Source: Natrialba aegyptia DSM 13077
GTDB taxonomy: Archaea; Halobacteriota; Halobacteria; Halobacteriales; Natrialbaceae
Length of the DNA stretch: 64,000 nucleotides
Direction of reading: 5' to 3'
Assembly: GCF_000337535.1 (NCBI RefSeq)
Contig: NZ_AOIP01000031.1
Coordinates: 224,943 to 288,942, forward strand
Below, piece after piece: positions 53,080-63,790 of this stretch. The position numbers were made by a program, and so were the translations under genes. The notes under the pieces were generated by a model. It saw only the letters and a program-made list of their open reading frames with translations, was not told the DNA's origin and made no database searches. Each line of letters starts with the position of its first letter. Within the stretch, counting starts at the first letter, position 1.

Positions 53080-55014
53080 TTAGAGGAACCGGAACGTCTC
53101 CAGATTCTTCGGTGCGAAGGTCCGCATGTTGTAGTCGTGGTAGAGCGCCGAGGAGAGATCCTGTGCCGACCGTTCGTCGCCGTGGACACACAGCACCTTC
53201 TCGGGGCGCGGATTCATCGTCTTGACGAAGTTCTCGAGCCCCGCGCGGTCGGCGTGGCCGGAGAACCCGTCAACGGTGTCGACGTCCATGTTCAGCGTGA
53301 GCGTCCCGCGACTGTTGTCAGAGCCCATCGCGCCGACTTCGCTGGTCGGGATCTCGTCCCAGCCGTTCTGGATGCGTCGGCCGAGCGTTCCCTGTGCCTG
53401 GTAGCCGACGAAGACGAGCGTCGAATCCGGATCGGGACCGATGTGGCCGAGCCAGGACATGATCGGCCCGCCGGTGACCATCCCCGACGTCGAGAGGATG
53501 ATACAGGAGTCGCCGTCGGCGACGTCCTGGCGCTCCTCCTCGCCGCCGTCGATGTGGTTGAACTCGTCGGCGAGGAAGGGATTCTCGTCGTCGTGGAAGA
53601 TGCGGTCCCGAAGATCGTCTCGCAGGTATTCGGGATAGGTCGTGTGGATCGCCGTCGCCTCCCAGATCATGCCGTCGAGGTGGACCGGCATGGAGGGGAT
53701 GTCGCCCTCGCGCATGGCCTCTTCGAGGACGAGCATGAGCTCCTGGGACCGGCCCACCGCGAAGGCGGGGATGACGACCTTGCCGCCCTGCTCGTAGGTC
53801 TCGTTGATGACCTCCTTGAGTTTCTCCTCGGAGTCCGCCTGGTCGGTCTGGTAGTCGTTCCGACCGCCGTAGGTCGACTCGAGGACGAGCGTTTCGACGC
53901 GCGGGAAGTCGTTGACCGCGCCGTTGAACAGGCGGGTGTCCTCGTAGTGAATGTCGCCGGAGAACGCGACGTTGTACAGTCCGTCGCCGATGTGGAAGTG
54001 CGAGACGGCGGAGCCGAGAATGTGGCCGGCGTTGTGCAGCGTGAGTTTGATGTCCGGCGCGATGTCGGTCACGTCTCCGTATTCGAGAGGGATACAGTGT
54101 TTGATCGCCTCGCGAACCATCTCGGAGTCGTACGGCGGCGTGCGCCCCTCTTTTGCGGCGACATCGAGGTAGTCGAGAGTGAGCAGCCCCATCATATCCC
54201 GCGTGGGTTCGGTACAGTAGATCGGGCCGTCGTAGCCGTACTTGAACAACAGCGGGATGAACGCGGAGTGGTCGAGGTGGGCGTGCGTGAGCACGACTGC
54301 GTCGATCGTCTCCGGACCAGCGCCGAACGCCTCGGGCGCGTGCAGGTACGGTACCTCGCCTTCCGCACCCGGCTTGTCACCGCAGTCGACGAGGATGCGC
54401 GTCTCCGGCGTCGAGAGAATAAAGGACGCGCGACCGACCTCGCGACAGCAACCGAGCGTCGAGATGCGGACGTACTCGTCGTCGGACATCTCCTCGCGGT
54501 GGATCTGTCGGCCGACCTTCTCTAAGATGTCCCGGCGCTCGTCGCGCTCCTGCTTGAGGAAGCTTCGAACGTTCGAGACCGTCGAGGACTCGATCGGCGG
54601 CGTCCGAACGACCTCGGGCGTCCAGCCGACGTTTTTCGTAATGTCGCGCAACGTCGACCCGTGGCGGCCGATCACCATCCCCGGCTTTTCGGCCTCGATG
54701 ACGACCTCGCCGGTATCGGCGTGGAAGTCGAGATCCGTGACGCCCGCGTCCTCCGGGATAACCTGCATGATCTCCTCGCGGGCCTCGTCCGGCCGCGAGA
54801 GGACGCTCGGGTCCGGTCGAACGGTGATCCGCTTGCGAAGCTTGCTCGCAAGCTTCCGGATGAGATCACCCTGCTGGGCGAACTTCTTCGGATCGCGCGT
54901 ATAGACGACCAGTTCCGGTCCTTCGTACTTCACCGAGGAGACCGAGATATCACTCGGTAACTCGCTCGTGATCTCTGCTTGCAAATCGTCGAGTTGCTGC
55001 TCTACAGTACTCAT
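53080..55014 (-). CDS. fttA: FttA/aCPSF1 beta-CASP ribonuclease (transcription termination factor)
   Basis: This 644-residue protein has two N-terminal KH-like RNA-binding domains (residues about 1-140, with GMVIGRHGSTLRDI), a metallo-beta-lactamase domain with THAHLDHSAFIPLL, and an inserted beta-CASP domain (PVHLDGMIWEATAIHT; GFSGHADRAGLE near the end). Archaeal members of this full length (aCPSF1/FttA) cut nascent RNA at U-rich sites and end transcription. It is a single essential-type gene. It is highly conserved, so function is assigned with confidence. Confidence 0.95.
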   Translation of the reverse strand: MSTVEQQLDDLQAEITSELPSDISVSSVKYEGPELVVYTRDPKKFAQQGDLIRKLASKLRKRITVRPDPSVLSRPDEAREEIMQVIPEDAGVTDLDFHADTGEVVIEAEKPGMVIGRHGSTLRDITKNVGWTPEVVRTPPIESSTVSNVRSFLKQERDERRDILEKVGRQIHREEMSDDEYVRISTLGCCREVGRASFILSTPETRILVDCGDKPGAEGEVPYLHAPEAFGAGPETIDAVVLTHAHLDHSAFIPLLFKYGYDGPIYCTEPTRDMMGLLTLDYLDVAAKEGRTPPYDSEMVREAIKHCIPLEYGDVTDIAPDIKLTLHNAGHILGSAVSHFHIGDGLYNVAFSGDIHYEDTRLFNGAVNDFPRVETLVLESTYGGRNDYQTDQADSEEKLKEVINETYEQGGKVVIPAFAVGRSQELMLVLEEAMREGDIPSMPVHLDGMIWEATAIHTTYPEYLRDDLRDRIFHDDENPFLADEFNHIDGGEEERQDVADGDSCIILSTSGMVTGGPIMSWLGHIGPDPDSTLVFVGYQAQGTLGRRIQNGWDEIPTSEVGAMGSDNSRGTLTLNMDVDTVDGFSGHADRAGLENFVKTMNPRPEKVLCVHGDERSAQDLSSALYHDYNMRTFAPKNLETFRFL

Positions 55015-55398
55015 AATCGCCAGATGTGGCTTGCGTGAACTCGTCGCCCGGGAGTATGAGCCGGGAAATCGCTGTCACAGCCGTCCGATCCACCCCACGC
55101 CACTGTCGAACTCGTGTGGGTGAGTAGTGAGACCGATACCGACAGAGACGTCGACGACGGAACCGCCGACACCGCCGCCGTCGATACCGACACCACGGTC
55201 CGCTCCCGTGAGACAACGCAGTCTGCGTCGTATCTCGGATCATTCGCTGTGACATCGTCCCATGACGAACATACTCCCAGGTCGGTTATCCTGGTCACTG
55301 CGGGAAGATTCCAGGGAGAACCCGCTTACCCGAGGCTATTCTTTGCGTGGTATAAAAGCCTTCGCAAAATCCAGGATGACGCCACCCGTAGTGGGCGT
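55015..55398. other. intergenic region upstream of a conserved unknown gene
   Basis: No gene is supported in these 384 bp. A frame from GTG at 55114 runs into the following gene but has no family sequence. A good plus-strand TATA box (GTATAAAAG, about 55350-55358) lies about 45 bp before the ATG at 55399, so the mRNA would have a short leader of about 20 nt. Confidence 0.45.
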
Positions 55399-55881
55399 AT
55401 GCGCCTGACACCGGCCCGCGTCGCCGACGAACGAGACTGGATTCGCACCCGCGCCGATACCGTCGTCCCGCTCATCAACGACATCCGCGACGACCTCGGT
55501 ACCCACTTTGACACCGATGTCGATCACGTCACGACGGCCCAGTACCAGCAGGCCGTCGACACCGTCTTCGCCGACGGCGACCTCGCTGTCAACGTCGCCG
55601 CCATGGTCGCACTGCTTCGTGAACTCGACGTTCAGGACGACTACCCCGGCTTCGTCGTCGACGAACTCCTCGGTCGCGAACTCGCTGCAACCATCGCCGG
55701 CACGCAGCCCTTGCGGACGCTCGGCGAGGCGACCTTCCACTACGCGGATATTCACGTTCACGGCGACCCGGACCAAAACGCGGGCCTCGACGACCTCGAC
55801 GCTGCCCTCGCGGCCGGCTTTCAGGAGCGGCTCCCCGGTTGGGACTGGACCGACCGTGAGAGCCCGTTTCGCGTCGAGTGA
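55399..55881 (+). CDS. conserved hypothetical protein
   Basis: This 160-residue acidic protein is probably all-helical (RVADERDWIRTRADTVVPLI; NVAAMVALLRELDVQDDYPG; ATFHYADIHVHGDPDQNAG) and ends PGWDWTDRESPFRVE. No motif for an enzyme or DNA-binding domain is visible. I do not recognise the family. The ATG at 55399 begins the region with haloarchaeal codon pattern and follows a strong TATA box. Its stop is 6 bp from the convergent lipoprotein gene. Confidence 0.7.
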   Translation: MRLTPARVADERDWIRTRADTVVPLINDIRDDLGTHFDTDVDHVTTAQYQQAVDTVFADGDLAVNVAAMVALLRELDVQDDYPGFVVDELLGRELAATIAGTQPLRTLGEATFHYADIHVHGDPDQNAGLDDLDAALAAGFQERLPGWDWTDRESPFRVE

Positions 55882-55887
55882 GGCGAC

Positions 55888-56547
55888 TTACTCGCTCGAG
55901 TTCGTCTCGCCGTCCGAGTCGGACCCCTCGTCCGTCTCCGATTCCGCGTCCGTCGTCGATTCGTTCTCGCCGCCGCTTTCGCCGTCGTTCCCGCTCTCGC
56001 CGTCCGAGTCGCCATCGGACGCGGACTCGTTTCCAGTCCCGTTCGCGCCCTGTCCCTGGGCCTGCTGGAGGACGAGTTCGTATTCCGAGCCGGGAAGCAG
56101 CGCGTCAACCTCCTCGGCGCGGAGCAACTCGACGAGGCGGTCGTCGGGGCCGTCGACGAGGAACGCGCCCTGTTCGGCGACGGCCGCCTCGAGCGAGACG
56201 TCGTCGTCTTCGAGCATCGCCGACTCGAACTCGGCGGAGCGTTCCTGAAACAGCTCGGTTTGTCGCTCTTCGTACATCGTCGCCAGCTCCTGTCGGGTCG
56301 CGTCCTCGCCGGCTTCGTCCCTGACCTCCTGCTCGAGCGCTACGAGGTCCTCTCGGGCGGGCTGAACGGAGGCGGTGATTCCGTCGGCCGGATCGATAGC
56401 AGGCTCCACGTCGGTTTCGAGTTCGAACTCGTCGCCGCCGTCGGACTCGTTTTGTAGCATATCGAACTGGCTACAGCCCGCGAGCGATGTCGTCGCGCCG
56501 ACGCCGGTCAGTTGCAGGACACGGCGTCGCGTTGTGAAATCGGTCAC
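55888..56547 (-). CDS. Tat-type lipoprotein with acidic tail
   Basis: This 219-residue secreted lipoprotein has a twin-arginine-like start (TTRRRVLQLTGVGATTSLAG) with lipobox Cys (LAGC, residue about 25). The middle part is helical, with a Glu/Gln-rich region (EQEVRDEAGEDATRQELATM) that could form a coiled coil. The last 50 residues are Ser/Asp/Glu/Gly-rich and disordered. GTG at 56547 starts the signal. No family was recognised; it is an extracellular protein of unknown role. Confidence 0.7.
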   Translation of the reverse strand: MTDFTTRRRVLQLTGVGATTSLAGCSQFDMLQNESDGGDEFELETDVEPAIDPADGITASVQPAREDLVALEQEVRDEAGEDATRQELATMYEERQTELFQERSAEFESAMLEDDDVSLEAAVAEQGAFLVDGPDDRLVELLRAEEVDALLPGSEYELVLQQAQGQGANGTGNESASDGDSDGESGNDGESGGENESTTDAESETDEGSDSDGETNSSE

Positions 56548-56688
56548 GGGTCAGTAATGGGCGAACGAACGGAAGAACCCCTCGCAACTGTCCGGCGTTG
56601 TGCGGGTGCCGCTCGGTTGAACTGCACCTAGCGCTCGCCTCGGAGTCGGTCGCGGCGCTTTTATCCGCCGCTTCGCTAGATATCGGCA

Positions 56689-57528
56689 GTGACCCACAGC
56701 CAGCAGGACCAGGAGTTACACGCTGTGACGCTCGAACAGCCCACGCTCGCGGCCGCTTGCGACGCCATCGCGGACGGAATCGACCGCGAGGCGCTCGTGA
56801 CGGTCTTCGGTCGCTGCACCGTCGAATACGACGGCCGGGCCTCGAGCACGCTCGACGCCGGCGACCGCCACGTCATGCTCAAACCGGACGGTGCGGCGCT
56901 CGTCCACACCGACGAGGGCCAACAGCCGGTCAACTGGCAGCCGCCGGGCTGCGACCACGAGGTCTTCTGCGAGCGGCGAGACGCCGATGCCGACCGGAGC
57001 GACGCCGCCGAGACTGCGGGAGGGACAGCGACGGAGACGGAGACGGAAACCGAGACAGAAACGACGGAGACGCTCACCCTCGAAAGCGTCCGTTCCACGC
57101 CCGGCGAACGCCTCCTCGTGCGCTTTCGGAACGTCCTGCAGGTGTCCGCGTTTTCGGGCACCGACGAAACCGAACTCGCCCTCTCTGGAACGGAAGAGGA
57201 TCTCCGCCAGCGGCTCCTCGACGAGCCCGACCTCCTCGAGCCCGGGTTCACGCCGCTTGCGACCGAGCGCGATACGGCCGCCGGTGCGATCGACATCTAC
57301 GGCGAGGACGACGCGGGCCGCACGGTCGTCGTCGAACTCAAGCGCCGCCGCGTCGGTCCCGATGCGGTGAGCCAACTCCGCCGGTACGTCGACGCGTTGG
57401 GCCGAGACCTCCACGCCGATGCCACCGTCCGGGGCATTCTCGTCGCCCCGTCCGTTACCGACCGCGCCAAGCGACTGCTGACCGAGCACGGACTCGAGTT
57501 CATCTCGCTGGAGCCGACCGCCGCGTAG
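56689..57528 (+). CDS. nucS: mismatch-specific endonuclease NucS (EndoMS)
   Basis: This 279-residue enzyme has an N-terminal DNA-binding beta domain (residues about 10-97) and a C-terminal RecB-like nuclease domain with D202 (GAIDIYG), E216 and K218 (VVVELKRR). It cuts double-stranded DNA at mismatches in archaea and actinobacteria. A Thr-Glu repeat linker (residues 113-128), coded by ACGGAG-type hexamers at 57031-57069, joins the domains. A CTTTTATC box (56658-56665) fits the leaderless GTG start. The mutS gene 2.3 kb away gives this region two mismatch repair systems. Confidence 0.92.
   Translation: MTHSQQDQELHAVTLEQPTLAAACDAIADGIDREALVTVFGRCTVEYDGRASSTLDAGDRHVMLKPDGAALVHTDEGQQPVNWQPPGCDHEVFCERRDADADRSDAAETAGGTATETETETETETTETLTLESVRSTPGERLLVRFRNVLQVSAFSGTDETELALSGTEEDLRQRLLDEPDLLEPGFTPLATERDTAAGAIDIYGEDDAGRTVVVELKRRRVGPDAVSQLRRYVDALGRDLHADATVRGILVAPSVTDRAKRLLTEHGLEFISLEPTAA
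57031..57069. repeat. ACGGAG-type hexamer repeat in nucS linker
   Basis: Five to six imperfect hexamers code for a Thr-Glu repeat between the two NucS domains. Length changes here would keep the frame and only alter the linker. Confidence 0.7.
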
Positions 57529-57625
57529 TGCCACAGCCGTGACTCGGGTTCGTGTCCCGTGTCCTGTATCCCGAACTCGTGACCTGAACCCGTGATCCGC
57601 CGCCTCGACTCACACGGGAATCTGT

Positions 57626-58084
57626 TCAGACCGGGTACGTCCCTTCGAGCGTCGTCGTCTCGATGACGCGACCCGCCGCCGCTGATTCGAGGGCGTCGGC
57701 GTCCGCCTCCGGCCCGAGGTCGAGCGGCGACTCGAGCGCGAAGAGCCTAAACCGGTAGGTGTGTTCCCGGTCGGGCGGGTTCGGCCCGCCGTAGCCGCGC
57801 TCGCCGAAGTCGTTCGTTCCTTCCCTGACATCGGTGTCGGGGTTCCAGTCCTCCGGAATCGACTCCCGATCGGGCGGGATATTCCAGACGATCCAGTGGT
57901 CCCAGACCTTGCCCGCGGGGTCGACCGCGTCCGGATCGTCCACGACGAGCGCGAGGGCCTCGGCCTCGTCGGGGACGCCCCCGAACTCGAGCGGCGGGTT
58001 AACGTTCGATTCGCCGTAGCCGTACTGCTCGGGGATCCGGTCGCCGTCCGCGAACGCTGAACTCGTAAGCGTGAGCGTTGTCAT
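57626..58084 (-). CDS. YbhB/YbcL (Raf kinase inhibitor-like) protein
   Basis: This 152-residue phosphatidylethanolamine-binding-fold protein begins LTLTSSAFADGDRIPEQYGY. It has the signature pattern DPDAVDPAGKVWDHWIVWNI, with the conserved DHW region, and YGGPNPPDREHTYRF. The ligand pocket binds small anionic groups; the bacterial and archaeal role is unclear. The ATG at 58084 is the family start, although two upstream codons stay open. Confidence 0.92.
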   Translation of the reverse strand: MTTLTLTSSAFADGDRIPEQYGYGESNVNPPLEFGGVPDEAEALALVVDDPDAVDPAGKVWDHWIVWNIPPDRESIPEDWNPDTDVREGTNDFGERGYGGPNPPDREHTYRFRLFALESPLDLGPEADADALESAAAGRVIETTTLEGTYPV

Positions 58085-58252
58085 CCTGATCACCGCCTGC
58101 CTCGCGTGTACAGGCCCGTAGGCGGTCCTTCGACGGCGTCCGGGAAAACGTTACAGGGGCGGTTGGCGGAACGACGGGACGGACGACGGCGGGAGCGGTC
58201 GCCTGCCATTGCTACGTCGAGTTCTAACCGTCCGCGCCCGTCCGTTCGAGAC

Positions 58253-58723
58253 ATGACTCTTCAATCGTGGTTCCAGTCGAGCGGGGACGGTGACGGAGAG
58301 GCCCCGGCCGAGCCCGTCGATGTCGAGCCGTCGGCCGAGACGAGTTGGGTGTTCCGCCTCGGTCGCGCGCTCTTCGGCGGCATTCTCGCGTTTAACGCGC
58401 TCGACAACCTCTGGAATCTGGACGAACGGATCGCGTACGCCGAGGCCAAGAACACGCCGATGCCCGAGTACGCGGTGCCGGCCACGAGCGGTGGGTTGCT
58501 CCTCGGCGGCATCGGCATCGCGCTGTGGCGACGACCGTCCGCGGCCGCGGCGCTGATCGCCGGCTTTCTGGTCAGCGTCACCCCGGTGATGCACGACTTC
58601 TGGAACCTCGACGATCCCGAGGAGAAACAACAGCAACTGATCCACTTCCTCAAAAACACGGCGCTGTTCGGGGCGGCGCTCGCGTTCCTCAGGTTCGGCC
58701 GCCGGAACGGCTCATCCAGCTAA
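58253..58723 (+). CDS. DoxX family membrane protein
   Basis: This 156-residue membrane protein has a hydrophilic first 30 residues and four helices. The pattern GRALFGGILAFNALDNLWNL and later MHDFWNLDDPEEKQQQLIHF with LKNTALFGAALAF is that of DoxX-like proteins. These are linked to redox or detoxification complexes in some bacteria, with an unclear archaeal role. It is a single gene 169 bp from the divergent YbhB-like gene. Confidence 0.88.
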   Translation: MTLQSWFQSSGDGDGEAPAEPVDVEPSAETSWVFRLGRALFGGILAFNALDNLWNLDERIAYAEAKNTPMPEYAVPATSGGLLLGGIGIALWRRPSAAAALIAGFLVSVTPVMHDFWNLDDPEEKQQQLIHFLKNTALFGAALAFLRFGRRNGSSS

Positions 58724-58766
58724 TCGTTTCCCACCATCCGCGGAAGCCGGACGGTGAGCGATAGCT

Positions 58767-59207
58767 TCATTTGGCGTAAACCGTATTGCATGTTGATTCA
58801 ATAACTAATCCGTTTTCAGGTGTCAGATATACACCAATACCGCCAGCCGATCTCTTACCCTGCTCCTCGCAACTCATCTTCGGCCAGGAATGTTCTGTTG
58901 GACTATCATTATCCACTGCTATGGAGATTATTGTCGGGTCCCCAGTAAACGATTCAGTGTCCTCCTCAGACTCTTCGTCTTCTAAGTTAAATTCCTGCTG
59001 ATAAAGCACGTTTTCCCTTTCGTTTTTAACGGTCACAGAGATCGTATGCGCCATATCTTCCCTATTATAAACTTCCGCTTCATGTGCGAGTTCCCTTGAA
59101 CTGGGTGTACTATTTGAACTAAGTACACCTGTACATCCAGCGGACGTAATAGTCGATGCTATTCCACTTGTTATAAGGAGTTTTCGACGAGTCATGGAGG
59201 CTTGCAT
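58767..59207 (-). CDS. small secreted lipoprotein, intact paralogue of the broken gene at 3401
   Basis: This 146-residue protein has a Tat/lipoprotein start (MTRRKLLITSGIASTITSAG, then Cys) and a beta-rich domain (ISVTVKNERENVLYQQEFNL; TIISIAVDNDSPTEHSWP), with further Cys residues near the end. The same order of motifs is seen in the frameshifted gene at 3401-3831. Codon use is much more AT-rich than in neighbours, suggesting recent transfer. The ATG at 59207 is chosen because a TATA box (TTATATAG, minus strand 59230-59237) lies 26 bp upstream, giving a leaderless mRNA; the ATG at 59195 is the alternative. Confidence 0.75.
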   Translation of the reverse strand: MQASMTRRKLLITSGIASTITSAGCTGVLSSNSTPSSRELAHEAEVYNREDMAHTISVTVKNERENVLYQQEFNLEDEESEEDTESFTGDPTIISIAVDNDSPTEHSWPKMSCEEQGKRSAGGIGVYLTPENGLVIESTCNTVYAK

Positions 59208-59229
59208 ACTAAATAATGATTGGTCATAG

Positions 59230-59240
59230 CTATATAATAG
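59230..59240 (-). promoter_or_regulatory. TATA box of the AT-rich lipoprotein gene
   Basis: CTATTATATAG on the minus strand is centred about 27 bp before the ATG at 59207. It is one of the clearest promoters in the window and supports the longer start. Confidence 0.65.
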
Positions 59241-59298
59241 TCGCCAACGTATCGGCGTATCCACAATCGATTTGGAACGGCGCACTCATCGTCACCGC

Positions 59299-59826
59299 AT
59301 GGCACAGCCGCTGACGATTCGTCGCTACCAAGCCGGTGACGGGCCGCGAGTTCAGGCTGTCCACGAGGCGGCCATGCGGGCTGCCGGCGCGTACGTCGAG
59401 GGCGTTCCGGACGACGATCTCGAGACGATACCGGAGACGTACCTCGACATGGCGGGGACGTTTCTCGTCGGCACGGTCGACGGACGGATCGTTGCCACGG
59501 GTGCCTTGCGCCCCGTCTCGGAGGCGACCATCGCTGCGAAATACAGCGCCACGTCGCCGGACTCGACGGTCGAACTGACTCGGCTACGCGTCGCGCCCGA
59601 CCACCAGCGATGTGGCTACGGCGGTCGCCTCTGCGATGAACTCGAGCGCCGAGCGCGAACGCGCGGAGCGACGGCCATCGTTCTCGATACGCTGTCGATC
59701 CAGTCCGCCGCGCAAGGACTGTACGAGACGCAGGGATTCGAACTCGTCCACCGCGAACCGATCGAGCAGTCCGCCGAGGAGGTCGATCTCCTCGTCTATC
59801 GAAAAGAACTCGTCGAGAGCGGATAG
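59299..59826 (+). CDS. GNAT family N-acetyltransferase
   Basis: This 175-residue acetyltransferase has the GNAT fold with acetyl-CoA loop RVAPDHQRCGYGGRLCDEL (Q/R-x-x-G-x-G/A type) and C-terminal SAAQGLYETQGFELVHREPI. It transfers an acetyl group to an unknown amine. It is divergent from the AT-rich lipoprotein gene, with 91 bp between, and converges on mutS with 24 bp between stops. Confidence 0.9.
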   Translation: MAQPLTIRRYQAGDGPRVQAVHEAAMRAAGAYVEGVPDDDLETIPETYLDMAGTFLVGTVDGRIVATGALRPVSEATIAAKYSATSPDSTVELTRLRVAPDHQRCGYGGRLCDELERRARTRGATAIVLDTLSIQSAAQGLYETQGFELVHREPIEQSAEEVDLLVYRKELVESG

Positions 59827-59850
59827 GTGGGTCGGAGGATAGACCGTCGC

Positions 59851-62547
<2,697 letters not shown>

Positions 62548-62613
62548 ACTGTGAGGTCGGCCGCCGGACGCTGAAATAGCTTGCTGGACGCGTCGATCTC
62601 TTCCCCTCGGCGA

Positions 62614-62988
62614 TCAGCCATCGGTGTCCCCGGTGTCAGCCTTCCCGGTGTCACACTCTCGGGTCGCCGTCTCGAAGTACCGATCTGCGTGCGCCTCACA
62701 GCCGGGATTGAACGGGGCGTCACAGTTCGGACAGCGATACGCACACGCGAGATACGCCGGGACGGTAAACGCGGAGTCACAGGCCCCACAGCGGACTGAC
62801 GGCTCGTTGAATCGATTTCGTGGCCAGGGAATCGCCTCGTGGTCTTCGACGGCCGCGTGGCACCGAAAACAGGGGTAGTACGCGTCGCAGCAGTCGAATC
62901 GGAACGAGACGATATCGCGGTCGGTGTGGTAGTGTCCACACCGCGTTTCGGGACCGACATCGACGCCGCGGACGGGGAGCGAAGACAC
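62614..62988 (-). CDS. CHY zinc-finger protein
   Basis: This 124-residue protein has a CHY zinc finger: TRCGHYHTDRDIVSFRFDCC, YYPCFRCH, VRCGACDSAF and YRCPNCDAPFNPGCEAH. The many Cys/His residues form two or three zinc sites. CHY fingers occur in ubiquitin ligases in eukaryotes; small archaeal versions have no known role. The start is GTG at 62988. It lies 66 bp upstream of mutS on the same strand and may be co-transcribed. Confidence 0.88.
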   Translation of the reverse strand: MSSLPVRGVDVGPETRCGHYHTDRDIVSFRFDCCDAYYPCFRCHAAVEDHEAIPWPRNRFNEPSVRCGACDSAFTVPAYLACAYRCPNCDAPFNPGCEAHADRYFETATRECDTGKADTGDTDG

Positions 62989-63212
62989 GAGTTCAGTCGA
63001 GCGAACGGCCGGGCAGCACTTCGAAATTGTGGTTCGTGGTCCGAGAGCGGCCTCCGGGAGCCGGATCCGGGGGCTGGATTCTGGATTGAGGTGGGTCGAG
63101 AGATTCTGGGTCCGGGTGTCTTGGGAGCGAGTGTAGTGACGTAGCAGTCGCTACTCGGCAGCGTGGGCGGCCGTCAGGTACCGGGTTAGCATCGGCTCCC
63201 GACTGCCGGGGG

Positions 63213-63785
63213 TTACTCGAACACGGTCGTATCGCCTCGCCGGTATCGGTCGAGGCGCCGATAGCCCTGGACGACGCCGTCCGTATCGAGGTCGATCTCG
63301 TACCGACCGAGCACGTCCTGCGTGTCCGGGACCGCCGAGCGCTCGACGACTTCGACGACGGCACACCAGCCCTCGTCGGTCGGCGAGATTTCGCTGACTC
63401 CGTCGAACTCGTGGCCGATGAGTTCGCCGGCGGTCGAGACGACGGTTCGGCGGATCGCGAGGATGCCCTCGATCTGGTCGGTGTCGACATCCGATTCGGT
63501 ATCGGCGTCGAGTTCGTCGGTATCGACGGCGTCGGGGTCGGTTGTTTCGTCGCTGGCCATCTCAGAGGTGGGTTGTGAGGTGTCGGTTTGGTTCGATTGT
63601 GCTTGTTCGTCTTCCTGTTCCTGTTCCTGTTCCTCGGCTGCGTCGTCGGCCTCGCTCACGGTGGGATCGCTCTCGTCGTGCTGGAAGCAAAAGCCGTCGT
63701 CCTGGGCCGGCCGCGAGCAGCGCTCGCCGTCCGCGGTGAGCGCCTTGCACTGGGTCGTCGCGTTCGCTGTCTCGGCGTTGGCCAT
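63213..63785 (-). CDS. gvpO: gas vesicle protein GvpO with N-terminal Cys/His finger
   Basis: This 190-residue protein has the GvpO domain in its C-terminal half (ILAIRRTVVSTAGELIGHEF; GWCAVVEVVERSAVPDTQDV; RYEIDLDTDGVVQGYRRLDR). GvpO is required for gas vesicle formation in haloarchaea. The N-terminus carries an added CKALTADGERCSRPA...GFCFQH motif (C-x8-C...C-x2-H), like a small zinc knuckle, then an acidic Glu/Gln repeat linker. Halobacterium GvpO is shorter and lacks this finger. It follows gvpN by 5 bp, the normal gvp order. Confidence 0.9.
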   Translation of the reverse strand: MANAETANATTQCKALTADGERCSRPAQDDGFCFQHDESDPTVSEADDAAEEQEQEQEDEQAQSNQTDTSQPTSEMASDETTDPDAVDTDELDADTESDVDTDQIEGILAIRRTVVSTAGELIGHEFDGVSEISPTDEGWCAVVEVVERSAVPDTQDVLGRYEIDLDTDGVVQGYRRLDRYRRGDTTVFE

Positions 63786-63790
63786 TGGTC

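Noticed and set aside
55114-55398. N-terminal extension of the gene at 55399 from the GTG at 55114
   Set aside because: A strong TATA box at about 55350 lies inside it, and the added sequence has no haloarchaeal protein character.
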